Below the pieces are notes generated by a model. The model was not told the origin of the DNA and ran no database searches. It saw only the letters and a list, made by a program, of their open reading frames with translations. Shown piece after piece: positions 45,959 through 59,017 of a stretch of DNA of 64,000 nucleotides. A program made the position numbers and the translations under genes. Positions within the stretch are counted from its first letter, which is position 1. Each line of letters opens with the position of its first letter. The stretch comes from Rhizophagus clarus (lineage: Eukaryota; Glomeromycota; Glomeromycetes; Glomerales; Glomeraceae): contig BLAL01000180.1 in the NCBI GenBank assembly GCA_015698045.1, forward strand, positions 868,001 to 932,000, read 5' to 3'.

Positions 45959-46924
45959 TATATTAGTACTATATTTTTATAATATACCAAAAATTTTGCA
46001 TTACCTTTAATTTCTTAATTATTTTCCTGTAGATTAGTGTATAAAATCTGAAAAAAATTATATATATACATGTGCACATAAAACATTTTTTTTGTGTACA
46101 ATTAAAAGATTTTTGTGTACAATAGTGCACATTAAATTTTAAAAATTATGCATATAAAAATTAAAATGTACATATATGCATATTATGCACATAAATTTTA
46201 TACACTACTGTAGATAAAATTTTTTGCAATTATTGATAATATTTAAGTTTTGATATTTATTCCTTTAGAATTTATATTATAACTTGTGATTACATTATAT
46301 AAATATATAGTACATCCTTAAACTTTTGCTCTTTTTTTATAGCACAACTATTCTTATTTTATAGTGATATTAAGAATTACTATTTATGTCATTCATATAT
46401 TTATATATTTAATTATCAAATTTAATAAAAATTTTTATATATAATACCAATAACTTTAAAATAAGATAGATATCTAAAATTATTTTGATATTAGAAAAAA
46501 TTAAATAGACTTTTCAAAAATATATAAATCTGAAATTTTTGATTTTTTATTAAATAAAATAATATGATTAATTTTTGTATTCTATAAAATATATATATTG
46601 AACTTCTGTAAAGATATGCTTATATCTATTTTACAACTAAAGAAAATATAAATTTAGCTACTGTACTTACTCAAGTTCTCTCAATTAATAATCAGAATCT
46701 AGAATAATTAGATATTAATGAACCATCATACTAAAAGTGCAGATATACTGGTCATTATATAAAAGACTACAATTATTGTTCAACCCATTATCAGTTCAAT
46801 CATTGTAATTATATATAATAAGTAAAGGATTTCTATAATAATTAAAAAAATCTTCAATAGAATAAATAATTTAATAATAGATAGAACTAATTTTTATCTG
46901 TTATTTTATGCAGATGCAATCAAG
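45959..46924. other. AT-rich spacer
   Basis: GTGCACATAAAA, GTGTACAATTAAAAG and related words repeat loosely between 46060 and 46200. No gene was seen. Confidence 0.4.
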
Positions 46925-47676
46925 CAGTGATGTGCATTTTATACTTCCAATAAAATAAAATTTGATTGGAAGCTTTCAATCCAAATAAATTTATTAAAGA
47001 ATTATGCTTCTAAACCTTCCAAAAGTGCTTTCAAAAGTGCTTCCAATTATACATGAAACCAAAATTAGTTAATTTTAACCATCGAAATGGTCAAAATGGT
47101 CAAAATGATTTTGACCTGGGCCCTTCCAAAAGTCAAAATGGCCAAAATTATATCATAGTTATATGATTTTTATAGTAAATAATAATATTAAAATTCAAAG
47201 TTAACGATCACCACATCTAGTAATCCGATTTTTATGATCTTTACACGGTTGGATTCAGCTCATCGAGAGGATTCTAATGATATGTGTTGCATATTTGTAG
47301 CACTAATATTGACAGAGTTATTCATGTTTAAAATTTGGTATTAAATAGTCTTATTATTCTTATAATATTAAAATTCAAAGTTAATGATCTCCACATCCAG
47401 TGATCCAATTTTTATGATCTTTATACGGTTGGATTCAGCTCATCGAGAGGATTCCAATAATATATGTTTCATATCTGTAGCATTGATATTGATGGAGTTA
47501 TTTACATTTAAAATTTAGTATTAAATTATAATTATAAAAATCACATGACTATGATGTAATTTTGACTATTTCAATTTTAATTTTGACTTTTGACCTTCCC
47601 AAGTCAAAGTATTTTGACTTTTGAGTTTTAATTTCGGCTTCATATATACTTCCAATTTTTCAAGTGCACATCACTG
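46925..47676 (+). mobile_element. Non-autonomous hAT element with 8-bp duplication
   Basis: CAGTGATGTGCA at the left and TGCACATCACTG at the right form perfect 12-bp TIRs, and CAATCAAG is duplicated exactly on both sides (46917-46924, 47677-47684). An 8-bp duplication and CAGnGATG ends are diagnostic of hAT. The interior has an AGTCAAAATG-rich foldback (CATGAAACC ... GGCTTCATA) and a 180-bp block repeated twice (AATATTAAAATTCAAAGTTA at 47184 and 47364). No transposase. Confidence 0.9.
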
Positions 47677-47684
47677 CAATCAAG

Positions 47685-48159
47685 AATATCTCAAATAACA
47701 GAAATAATTATACTTTTCAGTTTTAAAATAAGCTATATAGATTAAAAATTGGATACTAATATGATTCATATAATAAGAAAGAAGCATAGGTAAAAATCCA
47801 TCTATTGACTAATTTTCACGTGATGATCAATACATGTTAACCAATAATTTTGCTTTCATGTTACCACAAAATTTAATAATTGCTTATTTATAATATTACT
47901 AAAATTACACATAATTGATAAAGCAAACTTTATTTTTGTTCCTTTAAAGTTCAACTTGTGAAAAATACTTTTTAGAAATCTTTAATTATGTAATAACTTA
48001 TATAATAAATCATATAATGCAGAAATAACTATACAATAACCTATATAATAACCTATACAATAATTACAAATATTAAAATATTATTCTCAATTTTTACCAT
48101 GCCTATTAAAAGAAAAATTCTAATGTATTTTAAGTATTATCAATTTCAGATGATACAAA
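47685..48159. other. AT-rich spacer
   Basis: No gene was seen. CAATAACCTATATAATAACC near 48033 is a short direct repeat. Confidence 0.35.
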
Positions 48160-51130
48160 TCATGTTAGTAAATTTTCCTCTACATTATGAAGTGATCCAG
48201 ATTGTTGATAATAATTTGAAATATCATATAATGACTGTTGCATGAGAGGTATTTGAATCTGATTTTCTGCAAAAGCTATTTTATTATTAGTGTAAATTTT
48301 AATAAAATTTTAAATTTTAAAACTTTACAGAAGATACCTAATATTTTTTCACTCAATTCAATATCAATTGTTTTATGAATATTTATTGTTTCTGCATTAT
48401 CAAATTCACAATCTTCAAACTGTTTCTCATTCTTTATATCAAATTCATTATTCATATCTTCATCCATATGCAACTGATTGTTATATGATTGTGTTAATTC
48501 ATCAATAGAAGTAGCAGATAAGAATAACAATGATGATATCAAAGACCTAGTTTTTGAAAGCATTCTTTATGATATGCATGGCTGCATATTAATACTTTTT
48601 TATTTTTATCTGTAAAATTAGCACAGCTAACATGATCACAAAATTTATTGATACTTGGTGGTACTGTTGAATGATATCCAATAGGTAATACACCAGCAGA
48701 AAATTGAGATTCTGTTATGTACAAAAAATAATAATAAGTTTTTTTATTAACTTTACCCTCCATTTTTTTTTCTATTTGACCATTATTTTGCCATATTTCA
48801 TTAAAAAAATCTAAAAGAAAAGGGCTGTTTTTTTTATTAAATTGTCAAGATCTTTTTTTTTATATGGATAGTCAAAAGAAGTGTTAAATAGATTATTATG
48901 TCAAAAATGATCTAAAAATAAAGCATCACACCTCAGTGAATCAACTGTTGATACTTTTGCGTTTATATATCTTCGTAGTAAACTATGAAAATTTTTTACA
49001 ACATATTCATCAAATTTATTCAAATTATTTTTCAACGTATCAATAATAAGATGTTGTGTTTATTTTCAATAATGAATGTCTGATAGAAATGCTAGTAAGA
49101 TTTTATCATAATTATGCTGATTAAATCTTCTCATTACAGTCTACAAATGAAATGCTATAGAAATGTACTCTTCAAAATAGTTTCCTCAAAATAAAGTGGC
49201 GTAAATATCTAAAGAAGAAGGTATTAAATTATCAAAAAGGTCAAGAAATGTTAGATATTCTATGACCTTTAATAATTTAAAATGTTCTTTTACATATTTT
49301 TTAATTAGTTGCCAGCCTGCATGTGCTAAATATAATAGTAAGTTTATTCTCTATGGCTTGGATTTCGCAGCCAACTTTTTTTTCATTCCAAACACTCTTC
49401 TATACATTAAATCAAAAAACCCTCAAAATACTAAAAAAACAGATTCTCTAGTGTTAAGTAATAGATGCAGAGGTTCTAAAAATAGTAGCAGATAAGTAAT
49501 CTCTCTTAGGATACTGGAATTATCTGATTTCAGCTTTTTTACAATAGCTTTTCTAATATAGAGCTGGCCAGAAAAATCTGCAGGAATAGGAATAACATAA
49601 TTATTCAAATATGTTTGTATTTCAGATAATCTATTATGCATTTTAAATACATTAATATTAGTTAAATTTTATTTTAATTTAACCAAATGCATTTAGATTA
49701 ACTCAATAAAGCTCTTTATTGCTTGTAGGTAGTCTTTTGTGTTTTTAAGATTTAATTTGATAAGATCAACAAGCTTTATTTCAGTAAACTTGCATTCATA
49801 TCTTTCGAAGAGATTAGCATTATATGAATGTATTATTAATGATTCCAAAAGACTTGACTCATTCGCAGTAGCAATGTCTTGAAATTAAGCCCAATAGGTT
49901 TTCAATGAATTGTAGCTCATGGCAAATGAAATCATATAATTTTTTCAAAGTGTTATCTTTAAAATAAAAGCATCAACTCCATTAGGATTATATATAGAAG
50001 TATTACTTGAAGAAATATAGGGAATGGGAGTTATTTTAACATTATTGAATAATGTGGTCATCATATGTGAAATTTGGAAAATTGATGTTACAGATGGGAT
50101 TTGTGTATCATGAAGATTATGGTAATTATCAATGCAATTGATAAGAAAACTGTTAGACTATATATATAATAAAACTATGTTAAAATCACAATTTTTTTTG
50201 AAAAAAATTAATTTTAATTTGAGAATAAACTTATATGACTGTTAATATATGTGTGAACATTAGATTTATGATCATCTGCATTTTTTTTAACATATTATAA
50301 ATAGTTTGATACGTTGAACTTATTCCCATATTAGCTAAAGTGTTGATGCTATTTTTTGAGGTTTCAGATCCTACTATAAGAAGTCCTATCACCATTTTCA
50401 TCCCACTAACTTGCTTATTATATAATGCTGCCATTTAATAATATAACATCATTACTTTTTGTCTAAGCATTTGTTTTGTTGCATGGTTTTTTTGTGTTAA
50501 ATTTATAGATTAAAATAGAATATCAAAAAATTCATGCAAATTGATTTATTGGATCAAAAATAGGTAAATTGCCTGTTTTTTGGTGTTGATAAAGTATATT
50601 AGTCATGTGAGCTACTTGGTCACCAAAGAACTGTGAAAATCTTACAGGCTCTATTTATATTTAATGTTATTAATAATAATATTATATACCAATTCTCATA
50701 TTTAATATTACCATTAGTTAAAGACTCCTTTAATTTAGTTATATATTCTTTCAATTTCAATTCTAAGTCTTTAACATGTTGCTCTAAAACTTCTAGATTG
50801 TGTGTATTATCTAGTAAATCATGATACACTTCTTCTCTTACACAAATTCTTTTTGCTCCTTTGTATGATAAATCTTTATCAGCACTTTTTTTACTGTATT
50901 TTGATATGTTTCATTTATAGGAAACAAGTTCATTGTAGTATTTTATACAAAGTTGATCATCCACTTGCAATTGAACTGTCAATAAAGATACTATAGGACT
51001 GTTTTGCATCTTCGTAAGTACTTTTAAAGTTAATTTTCAAAACTTTTCATTGGAATTTTGCAGTTTACAAACAGCACAGGGTCTGCTATTTCGCTTACAA
51101 AAACTTCTTATCATTTGCTATTAAGAGAAG
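48160..51130 (-). pseudogene. Decayed repetitive gene with RING-like zinc motif
   Basis: Reading the minus strand, from the N-terminal side: a C-X2-C-like segment near 51080, KEYITKLKESLTNGNIKYE (coiled-coil-like) near 50700, MGISSTYQTIYNMLKKMQM near 50310, HDTQIPSVTSIFQISHMMTT near 50080, ITPIPYISSSNTSIYNPNGV near 49990, YDFICHELQFIENLLGLISR near 49900, LNKFDEYVVKNFHSLLRRYI near 48980, FSAGVLPIGYHSTVPPSI then CDHVSCANF and ICSHAYHKECFQKLGL (RING-like Cys/His) near 48560-48680, and a terminal exon PLMQQSLYDISNYYQQSGSL. Numerous stops and frameshifts separate the pieces. I recognise it as a multicopy gene of unknown function, probably transposon-borne; the function is not known to me. Confidence 0.6.
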
Positions 51131-51546
51131 TCTAACCTAAAGTTGGATCTGTTTAAACTAAAACTGGATCTTAGTTGAAAAAGAACTGTTAAACTCTCAT
51201 GTAAATTTTGGATGTATATTGTTATATAGTGTATCACCACTTTTATATGAGTCTTTTACTCCTTTTTTTAAAGTAACGTGTTACATATATTTGTCAATCA
51301 TATAAATTGAATCATATGATTAATAAATCAGCCAATAACACGAATCTTTACCTATGCTGCAGATCAGTGGATCATCTGAGTGATCTGACAAAAATTGTTA
51401 AACACGTAAAAAACGCGCTGATTTTTGTGTCAATAATAAAAAAAGATCGCTAATTGCTGTTTTTTTTAAATATCAACGTTTCCTTTCATCACAAGTAAGT
51501 TTAATATAAATTCCCGTTATAAGTTATATCGATACTTTTGTTAAGC
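51131..51546. other. Spacer between two decayed genes
   Basis: AAACTAAAACTGGATCTTAG and CTAACCTAAAGTTGGATCT form a short direct repeat near 51130-51180. No gene was assigned. Confidence 0.35.
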
Positions 51547-53078
51547 ATGAAGAAAGTGCTCGCGATAGAGTTAAGGTCTATCAGAAGCTATTTATGGCGA
51601 GTCATCAAGCGATAGCTGACAGATTTCGTTGCATCAGAATTATTATGGAGCTTGCTAGTATGAGAGGTGCCCGCGGTAGAGTTTAGGTCTACTGGAAGCC
51701 AATTATGGCAAGTCACAATCAAGCAGTGGCCGGCTTTAATTGAAAGACTGCCCACTTTTAGAAATTACTCGATGCTTCTGTTTGTGATAATACTTACAAT
51801 TCTTTTTTCTTTTGATTAAGCAATAATGGGAAAGTAGGGAAAGAGTAAAATTAATAATAAGAGTCGACAAGAAGCAAATATAAACTAAAACCAATTGGTT
51901 TTTTTCGTTTAGCCCATCCAACATCACGCGCATGAGCTATTGAAAATTTTAGAAAATGTTTTGATCTTGCCATAAAGCGTAGTGAAAGAGCTAAACTCAG
52001 TGAGCTCAGAGCAATGAATATCGATGTATGTATTTAAGCATGTTGACAATTTTAACATAAAATATGAAGTGTTTTTAATGTCTGTTCTCTCGCAAATAGG
52101 AAGTATCTATACAACATGATTGGGAGATATGGTTAAAAAAAAAGCTGTATGTATATTCCACATATTTTTAAGTTATAAGTTCGTATTTCTAAAACTCAAA
52201 TTTATGCTTTAGATTCTAGCTTGTCAAGCAAATCATGATACAGGCCTGCATATTCAACAGGATTTTACTTCAACTATGGCCAATGTAAGTTATTTAACAA
52301 TAAGTATGACTTTCAACGTTACTTAAAAAGATTTTTAACATAGATTGTTGGTATTTCCAGTGAAAAAAAAAGTGACGATAATAAGGAAAATGATTTTGAC
52401 ATTGAAAAACACAGTAATAGAAAATATCCATTGGATGACGAAGCATCTGATAATGAAATACCAGTAGATTCGTTTTCATTAGAGGACAATGATGTCGATG
52501 AGGAGCACGAAGCCATTTATATTAGGGCTGTTCATCTAGCACACAAGATACATCCCTTCTTTTATGCTTAACTTTGGTCTCTTTGGGTATTTTCTAACCT
52601 TGAAGTTTATACTATTGCACAGAAAATAACTTCAGAGATTAAGAATATTCTTAAAAAAATAGTATCCTTAAAAGATCGTATTTTACAATACCGAATAATT
52701 AATCTATCAATAAGAAGCGCTACAAATCCTCTTCATAAAATATTGTCAGATGAAAGGAAATTATTAAAAGATATTTGGATATCAGTAATTAATGCATTTG
52801 TTATAAGGTATATGTTTAGTATATTCATGGCTATTACAGTAATAACAATGTGCTTTTTTAAAAAGTTCAAACAATTAGAAAATGACAAAATCAATATTGC
52901 CCGTTATAAAAAATGGAAGTCAGAAATAAAACCTTTAATAAACACATATCATAATCATCTAGAAGTTGAATCAGTTTTTGATGACATTTGCTTGGATGAT
53001 ACAATTGAGGCTATCACTATAAAGCCGTATAATGGAATTTTCGTTTATAAAAAACATTACAAATTGAATTGGGTGTAA
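51547..53078 (+). pseudogene. Multi-exon gene of unknown family, probably decayed
   Basis: The first part (51551-51745) contains a duplicated stretch (GCTCGCGATAGAGTTAAGGT and GCCCGCGGTAGAGTTTAGGT, about 115 bp apart). Splice-like borders then delimit exons: one ending ...MNID|GTATGT at about 52025, EVSIQHDWEIWLKKKL (52101-52147), ILACQANHDTGLHIQQDF (52213-52284) and a long last exon from 52344 with an acidic region (KENDFDIEKHSNRKYPLDDE) and AIYIRAVHLAHKIHPFFYA. A TAA follows at about 52569, after which the same frame continues to 53078 (KKWKSEIKPLINTYHNHLEV, TIEAITIKPYNGIFVYKKHY). The stop suggests inactivation. No known domain was recognised. Confidence 0.45.
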
Positions 53079-54194
53079 GACATATATAGACATTTGTGAG
53101 TACTAGCATTCTTATAATTTATTGACCAAAGTCTTATCTTGCTTATCCTGTCATTGGATTGACTACTTCTATTTATTTTTTTAGTTTAATGAACTTTATG
53201 GTACCTATCAATCAGCTATTGGATCCCGAACAGACGGAGTTTTCTTATAGAGAAAATTTCATTAATCCATATTCACGAAAGTATTTGATGACTTAATGGA
53301 ACTCATTCATATAAGAATGTAGGTTTTGATTCGATATTTTTTTCCATTGTTTGTTGCATATCTTATGATAACTTGATATTCTCAAGAATGGCTAAATATC
53401 CCACCTGTATAGAAAACTATAATTCTTTACATAAGATAATTTTTTTTTTTTTTTTTTTTTTTATTCAAAGATATAAGATAAATTTTTAAAAAATAAGAAA
53501 TTAATAATATATATTATATATTATATAAGTCATTATAATTTCAGTAAATTACATAGATAAAAATATATTGAAAAAGTATTTAAATTAATAAATATATTTA
53601 ATACAAAACTTCATGTTTAACTTAATATAAAAAATAAAAATTGCTATTAAATAAAGGTAATAAAATCTAAAAAATGATCAAAAATATGTGATAAATAATA
53701 TGATGAAAAAAAAAGTTTAAAAAAATTTATATAGACAAATTAATTAGCAAGAATAAAAATAGAGAAGAAATTTTAATTACTAATTTGTTATAAATAAAAA
53801 ATTTAGTTATGAATTATTTCTAACATTGTGCAAGTTTAAAGAATAATAAAAAAAATATTTTATAAAAATAGTAAAAAGAATATATAATACCTTTTTCAGC
53901 AATATAAACAAAATTATTTACAACTTTGAAGTATAATTTTAATAGTTTAACCAATGTATATTATCTTTCACTATTTAAGTAAAATTGTTCAGAAGGTTTA
54001 AAAAAATTTTAAATTTTATGATAATAGAATAAATACTTATCAAATAATATACATTTTTAATGATTTTAATAAAAAAAATACATTAATTTTAAATAAAGAT
54101 TCAAGTTAAATAATAAAAGTTAAATAAAATATTTTTTTAATAAATTTGTAAATATAGTTTTTAAGTTTTATTATCAACTTTAAGTTAAAGTATT
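53079..54194. other. AT-rich spacer with T homopolymer
   Basis: A run of more than 20 T occurs at 53441-53462. The rest is A/T-rich without genes. Confidence 0.5.
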
Positions 54195-54357
54195 ATATGG
54201 GATCTTTGTAATAGAAAGATACAAAACTTAAAAAAAAATAAAAATTTAATTAATATCAAATTTACACTTATTTTAGTATAAAAACATAATTAGCATATAA
54301 AGTAAATTTAAAAATTTTTTTGAGTTTTGTATTTTACTATTGTAAAGATCTCATATT
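54195..54357. mobile_element. Foldback MITE (family copy 2)
   Basis: TTTGTAATAGAAAGATACAA at the left and GTATTTTACTATTGTAAAGA at the right form the arms; TTTACACTTATTTTAGTA and GCATATAAAGTAAATTTAAA in the body are shared with 22862-23024. This copy is more A/T-rich than copy 1. Confidence 0.75.
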
Positions 54358-55261
54358 ATATAAAAGTAATATTATATTTAACTTATATTTTTTAATTATA
54401 AATTTTGTTAAAGAATTTTTAAGAAATTCATAAAATATTAAATTTTTAAGGATTTTAAAATATTTATTAGAATCCTTAAAGATCTATATTTCAAAAATTT
54501 ACTATTTTAATTAAATAAAATTACTCTCATATACTTAAATAAAGTTATTCAGTAAAGTTGAATTTACTTATAATGAAAATTTTAAAATAATTAGTCTAAT
54601 AACTATGGTATCTGAATAAGTTTTACATTTTTAATTTTTCATTATTTTTTAATTTATAAGTATAAAATATACTTTTATTATTTTAATTAAATGTAATCAA
54701 TTTATTACCTTTAAGTAAAGTTATTTAAAAGGGTTGTAATAATTTATATTTTAATTTTTATAAATTTAAATATAATATTATTCATAAAAAATTATTTGGC
54801 ATTTTTATAACAATACTAATTTCCAAATTTTAAAATGATTTTTAATATAATTTAAGTAAATTAAATTATTTTATTATACTTAAATAAAGTTATTTGTTAT
54901 ATTGAAATTTATTTGTATTTGATTTTTATAATTTATAAATTATTTTAATATGACTTATATATGTATTATTTAGGATTTTATATATATATATATTATAAAA
55001 ATTGCTTAGTAAAATAAAAAATTTAAAGGTTATAATAAAAGTAGAATCTAAAATAATTTGCTTATTAATCATAGTAAATTTTAAAATTTTTATTTGATCT
55101 ATATATATATATATATTATTTGAAATTCTTTTATAATGTTAACAAAATTTTTATAAAGACATGTGTTTGTATAAATAAAATGGTTTCAAAACAGTTTTCT
55201 GTATATTAAAAAATTACTGATATACTAATAATTCTTTGATTTTTGAATTAATAATAACTAA
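54358..55261. other. AT-rich stretch with TA microsatellites
   Basis: Short (TA)n runs near 54970 and 55100. No gene was seen. Confidence 0.45.
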
Positions 55262-55352
55262 ATCTTTTTTTTTTAATTCAAAGATCATGTAATGCTTTAT
55301 TGTAAAATATTTAAATAAAATATTATATACAAATTACAAAACCCATCCAGCA
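55262..55352 (-). repeat. Dispersed repeat with oligo(T) start (copy 2)
   Basis: Same word order as 1098-1200: oligo(T), AATTCAAAGATCATGTAATG, CTTTATTGTAAAATATTTAA, ACAAAACCCATCCAGCA. It could be the 3' end of a 5'-truncated retroposed element on the minus strand. Confidence 0.5.
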
Positions 55353-56340
55353 ACATTAGATATGACTTATGAATATAACTACTGTAAATCTAATCTTTTC
55401 AAGATTAAATTTATATAGGTACCTAAAGGTTAGACTTTATAATCTTTTGTTTATATTATTTCTAAAAATATATTATACTAATTTTATATGAAGTGACTCA
55501 GGTAAATTAATTTCAAACACTTCACTCTTTGCTAATTTAACTTTAACTCTAGTTCATCCAGTATAGTATATATTTTTGATACATTATTTGGGTTTAAATT
55601 CAGGCAACATTAAAAGAAATTATACAATTCTTAGCTTTTGAAGCCAAAATTTTATATTAAGAAGAGTTGTGGCCAAAATTGAAATTCCGAAATCGAAAAT
55701 AATTCTGGCCGGCATTACAAATTTAGTCAGAATTACAAAAATATTTTCGGCCATTTTTTTCAATTTCGGCAATAATTTCAACAATAATTTCGGCAACTTT
55801 CGACCACATGTATTATACAATTCATGAATTGGGAATTCATAGATTGAAGAAATCACGAATTGAAGAGATCACAAATTGAAGAAATTACAAATTTCTATAA
55901 TTCACAATTACGCACGCAGTAACTTCATCGATAATGTTCAGACAATTCAGACAGTACAGTTTCAAGGTATATCAATATAGATAACACTCGCCAAGGACAC
56001 CTGACAAAAAACTGCGGGTACATCGTTTATAATTATTGTGCGTTGATTTCTCCCTCATATCTTATTCTTGATGAATAATTTATTCTAAAAATATTCAAAA
56101 AATATCATATAATACATTATATAAAATTGGAATGGTTGATTGAGATTTGGGAGTCCTTAGTCCTTCCTTACAAAATAAGATAACGAAAATGACTTTACTT
56201 TTTTCGTTATTAATTATTATCCCTATAATTAAGTAATTTCGGAGAGTGTCAGATATAAATGACGCAATGGATATAAATGACGCAATGCGACATATCGCGT
56301 GACCAGGCATACCGGAATTTGTAATGTCAATGATTACAAG
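55353..56340. other. Spacer with short direct repeats
   Basis: GAAGAAATCACGAATTGAAG then GATCACAAATTGAAGAAATTAC repeat at 55845-55890, and AATTTCGGCAA-type words at 55770-55805. ATATAAATGACGCAATG is duplicated at 56252 and 56270. No credible gene was seen. Confidence 0.4.
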
Positions 56341-57657
56341 AAAAAAAAAAAAAAAAAAAAATTTCAAAAAAAAAATAATTTCCCATGTTTATATTTATAA
56401 AAAAAAAAAAAAAAAAAAAATTATTTGTTTGTTTGCAAGGGTATATTGAAAAAAACAAGAGATTTATATGTCAAAGATATATTTGTATAAATATTCGGTA
56501 TGCAAAAACAAGTGAATCATGAAATAAATAAAGTTAATGACAAATTTGTTTTGATTAAATTAAAAAAAAGGGGGAGAGAGAAGTTATTTTTTAAAGTTTA
56601 AAGTTGCAGGAACAAAACGTGTTGAATACATGAATGATAAAAATAGTTAAATTTATTTATCGCTAATACAAATATAACATATTTTTTTTGATTGATGATA
56701 AATAGAACAATTAAAATAACCAAAAAAAAACACAATTAAAATGATCACAATAATAAGATAATAATGATAATAATGAGAAAAAAAAAGAATTTCAACCAAT
56801 ACGAAAAACTTTCCCTCGCACAACATTTATTCGTGTTAAAAATGACAGATTTGTCTACCAAATATAAAACTACGCAGTAACAAATTAAGATAAAGATAAT
56901 AAGGATAGATTAGATATTATAAGCACAGTCCCCTCTTCTTTCTATTTAAATATACATTGTAAAAAAAAAAGATTATTTTATGTAAGAAGTACATACATAA
57001 TTATAATGTGTATAATATACAATTATATCATGGTTCGTTTTTCATCGGAACATGCCGAAGTAAATAATAGACCGCAGAAAAGGTAATCAGGGTAATAACA
57101 TATAATAAATACAAATAAATTTAAATTAAAATTCCAGCTCGCTATTGATACTCCGATAATTAAACTATTTAAGAATAGGTTAAAAAATCTAAGTTTTTAT
57201 TTTAAGGTAAATTAAAATTATGATTTTCGCCATATTATGCATTTAATTTCCCTTGCATGTTTTTATTATATACATTTAAGGTAACCGATAAAGTTTATTT
57301 TTATACAGTATATCTGATAAAATAAAATAAACAAGTTTAACTTGTAAGTATTTTTCATTGAAAAGAATTCTATATTGAATAATAAGGTTTTTTTTTTTTC
57401 ATTCAAACTAGTAAAGTAAAAAGGACGCGCCAATTTTTTTTTTTTTTTTCAGCCAAAATGGCGATTCCGTTCTATTTTAAAGTAGAGTTGCTTTCAAAAG
57501 ATAATTATAATATTGGTTAATACAATAAAAATTTCATTCCCATCAACTTTTTAATTTGCTAAAATCTTTCCCTTTTCTTTACATATTGATATGCGATTAG
57601 ATAATTTTTTTTTTTTTAAAGTGATTTAATGATAATCCTCGTTTGCATATTTATTTG

Positions 57658-57703
57658 AAAAAAAAAAAAAAAAAAAAATTTTTTTTTTTTTTTTTTTTTT
57701 TTT
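57658..57703. repeat. A21/T25 perfect palindrome
   Basis: A run of about 21 A is followed directly by about 25 T, extended by TTTG before and CAAA after, so the whole can fold into a hairpin or cruciform. Confidence 0.9.
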
Positions 57704-58958
57704 CAAACGAAATATACTGAATATGTAAAAGAATAAAAAATATGATATTTTTTTTTTGATTTTCTTGTAAAACATGGTACAGATAGGCGAGAATTAAAAT
57801 TTTTTTTCAAATTATGAAAAAGTCAAGCGGATCGACCAATCTTCCCTAAAGAGAGTATGTATGCATAATGCATGGTATGACCATCATCATATTCTCAACC
57901 ATACAATTTTTATCGAACCACTCATTTCATTTCAACCTTAAACGTTTTTGAACATTTTTAGCTTTAAAAAAAAATGATGATTTAGTAAGTTTACGATAAA
58001 TAACTTAAGCTTTATGGTTGAAAGATCAAACATTTAAGGAGAGCCTAATAACCGCTCGTAGACAAAATTTGTCTTTATTGAAATATCTAATTAAAGTATT
58101 ACACATGCAATGCGGAGACGATCTTTTACATCGATAGGATAAATATTTATTTATATTTATTGAAAAAAAAAAAAAAAATATATGCCACACATACGCGCAG
58201 TTTATTTGATCTCATGATAAAACTTTCTTTGTTATATGACTAATTCTGAGTACCAGCCAATTTTTCATTATTTTCGTTCCAGCCATTTTCAGTCATATTA
58301 TTAAATTTATCCAATTGCATTTTGTTTGGGGAGGGGGGGCTCGGCAATAAGCAATCAATCGGGTGATACAACAGGGTTTCAGCCACATGAAATTTATAGA
58401 ATTTTTGTTCAAGTAGCCACAATTATCTCTTTTAAATCATTATTGAGTTAAAATTAGAAACATGTTCATATTTGGTAATTGTGGATAATGGGACAATGGC
58501 TATATTTACTGAATTTGGTAAAATTCTGGAAAGATTGTAACAACGTCTTTGTTTGCAGGTAGTTGAAGATCATTACATCAACAATGCAAATATTTTTTTC
58601 TATACTTATTGGATAAAGAAACATGAGAAACGTAACACAATTAATTTCTTATCATCATGAAGTCAAGCCATTTCGTAATATGGTATCTTGATAGAATGTT
58701 CTATTTGTCCTATTTTAAAAATAGACAATGAAACGCTTATATAACTATGTAAAAGGAAGTGGCGTAACGGGCATACTCCTTGCCACTTTTTCTCTAATTA
58801 GGGATGAATTTTCGAGAAATGTTTGTAACACACGTGATCATCAGCATTATTAATACGCCTCATATCCTTAATAAGTGATTCCTATTTTTATAAGGACAGA
58901 ATTTGAATTATTGTCGCCAGTAACCACACGATCTTACCAGAAAATATTATCATATGTA

Positions 58959-58959
58959 A

Positions 58960-58990
<31 letters not shown>

Positions 58991-59017
58991 TTTTTTTTTT
59001 TTTTTTTTTTTTTTTTG
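58959..59017. repeat. T-A-T homopolymer triplet
   Basis: About 18 T, then 13 A, then 27 T follow each other without interruption. It can form alternative hairpins. Assembly error in homopolymer length is possible. Confidence 0.85.

Noticed and set aside
48276..48563. 95-codon minus frame as an independent small gene
   Set aside because: It is one surviving exon-sized block of the larger decayed gene at 48160-51130.
58240..58422. 60-codon minus frame with PPSPPSP segment
   Set aside because: No splice context, domain or conserved start; likely chance in the intergenic region.
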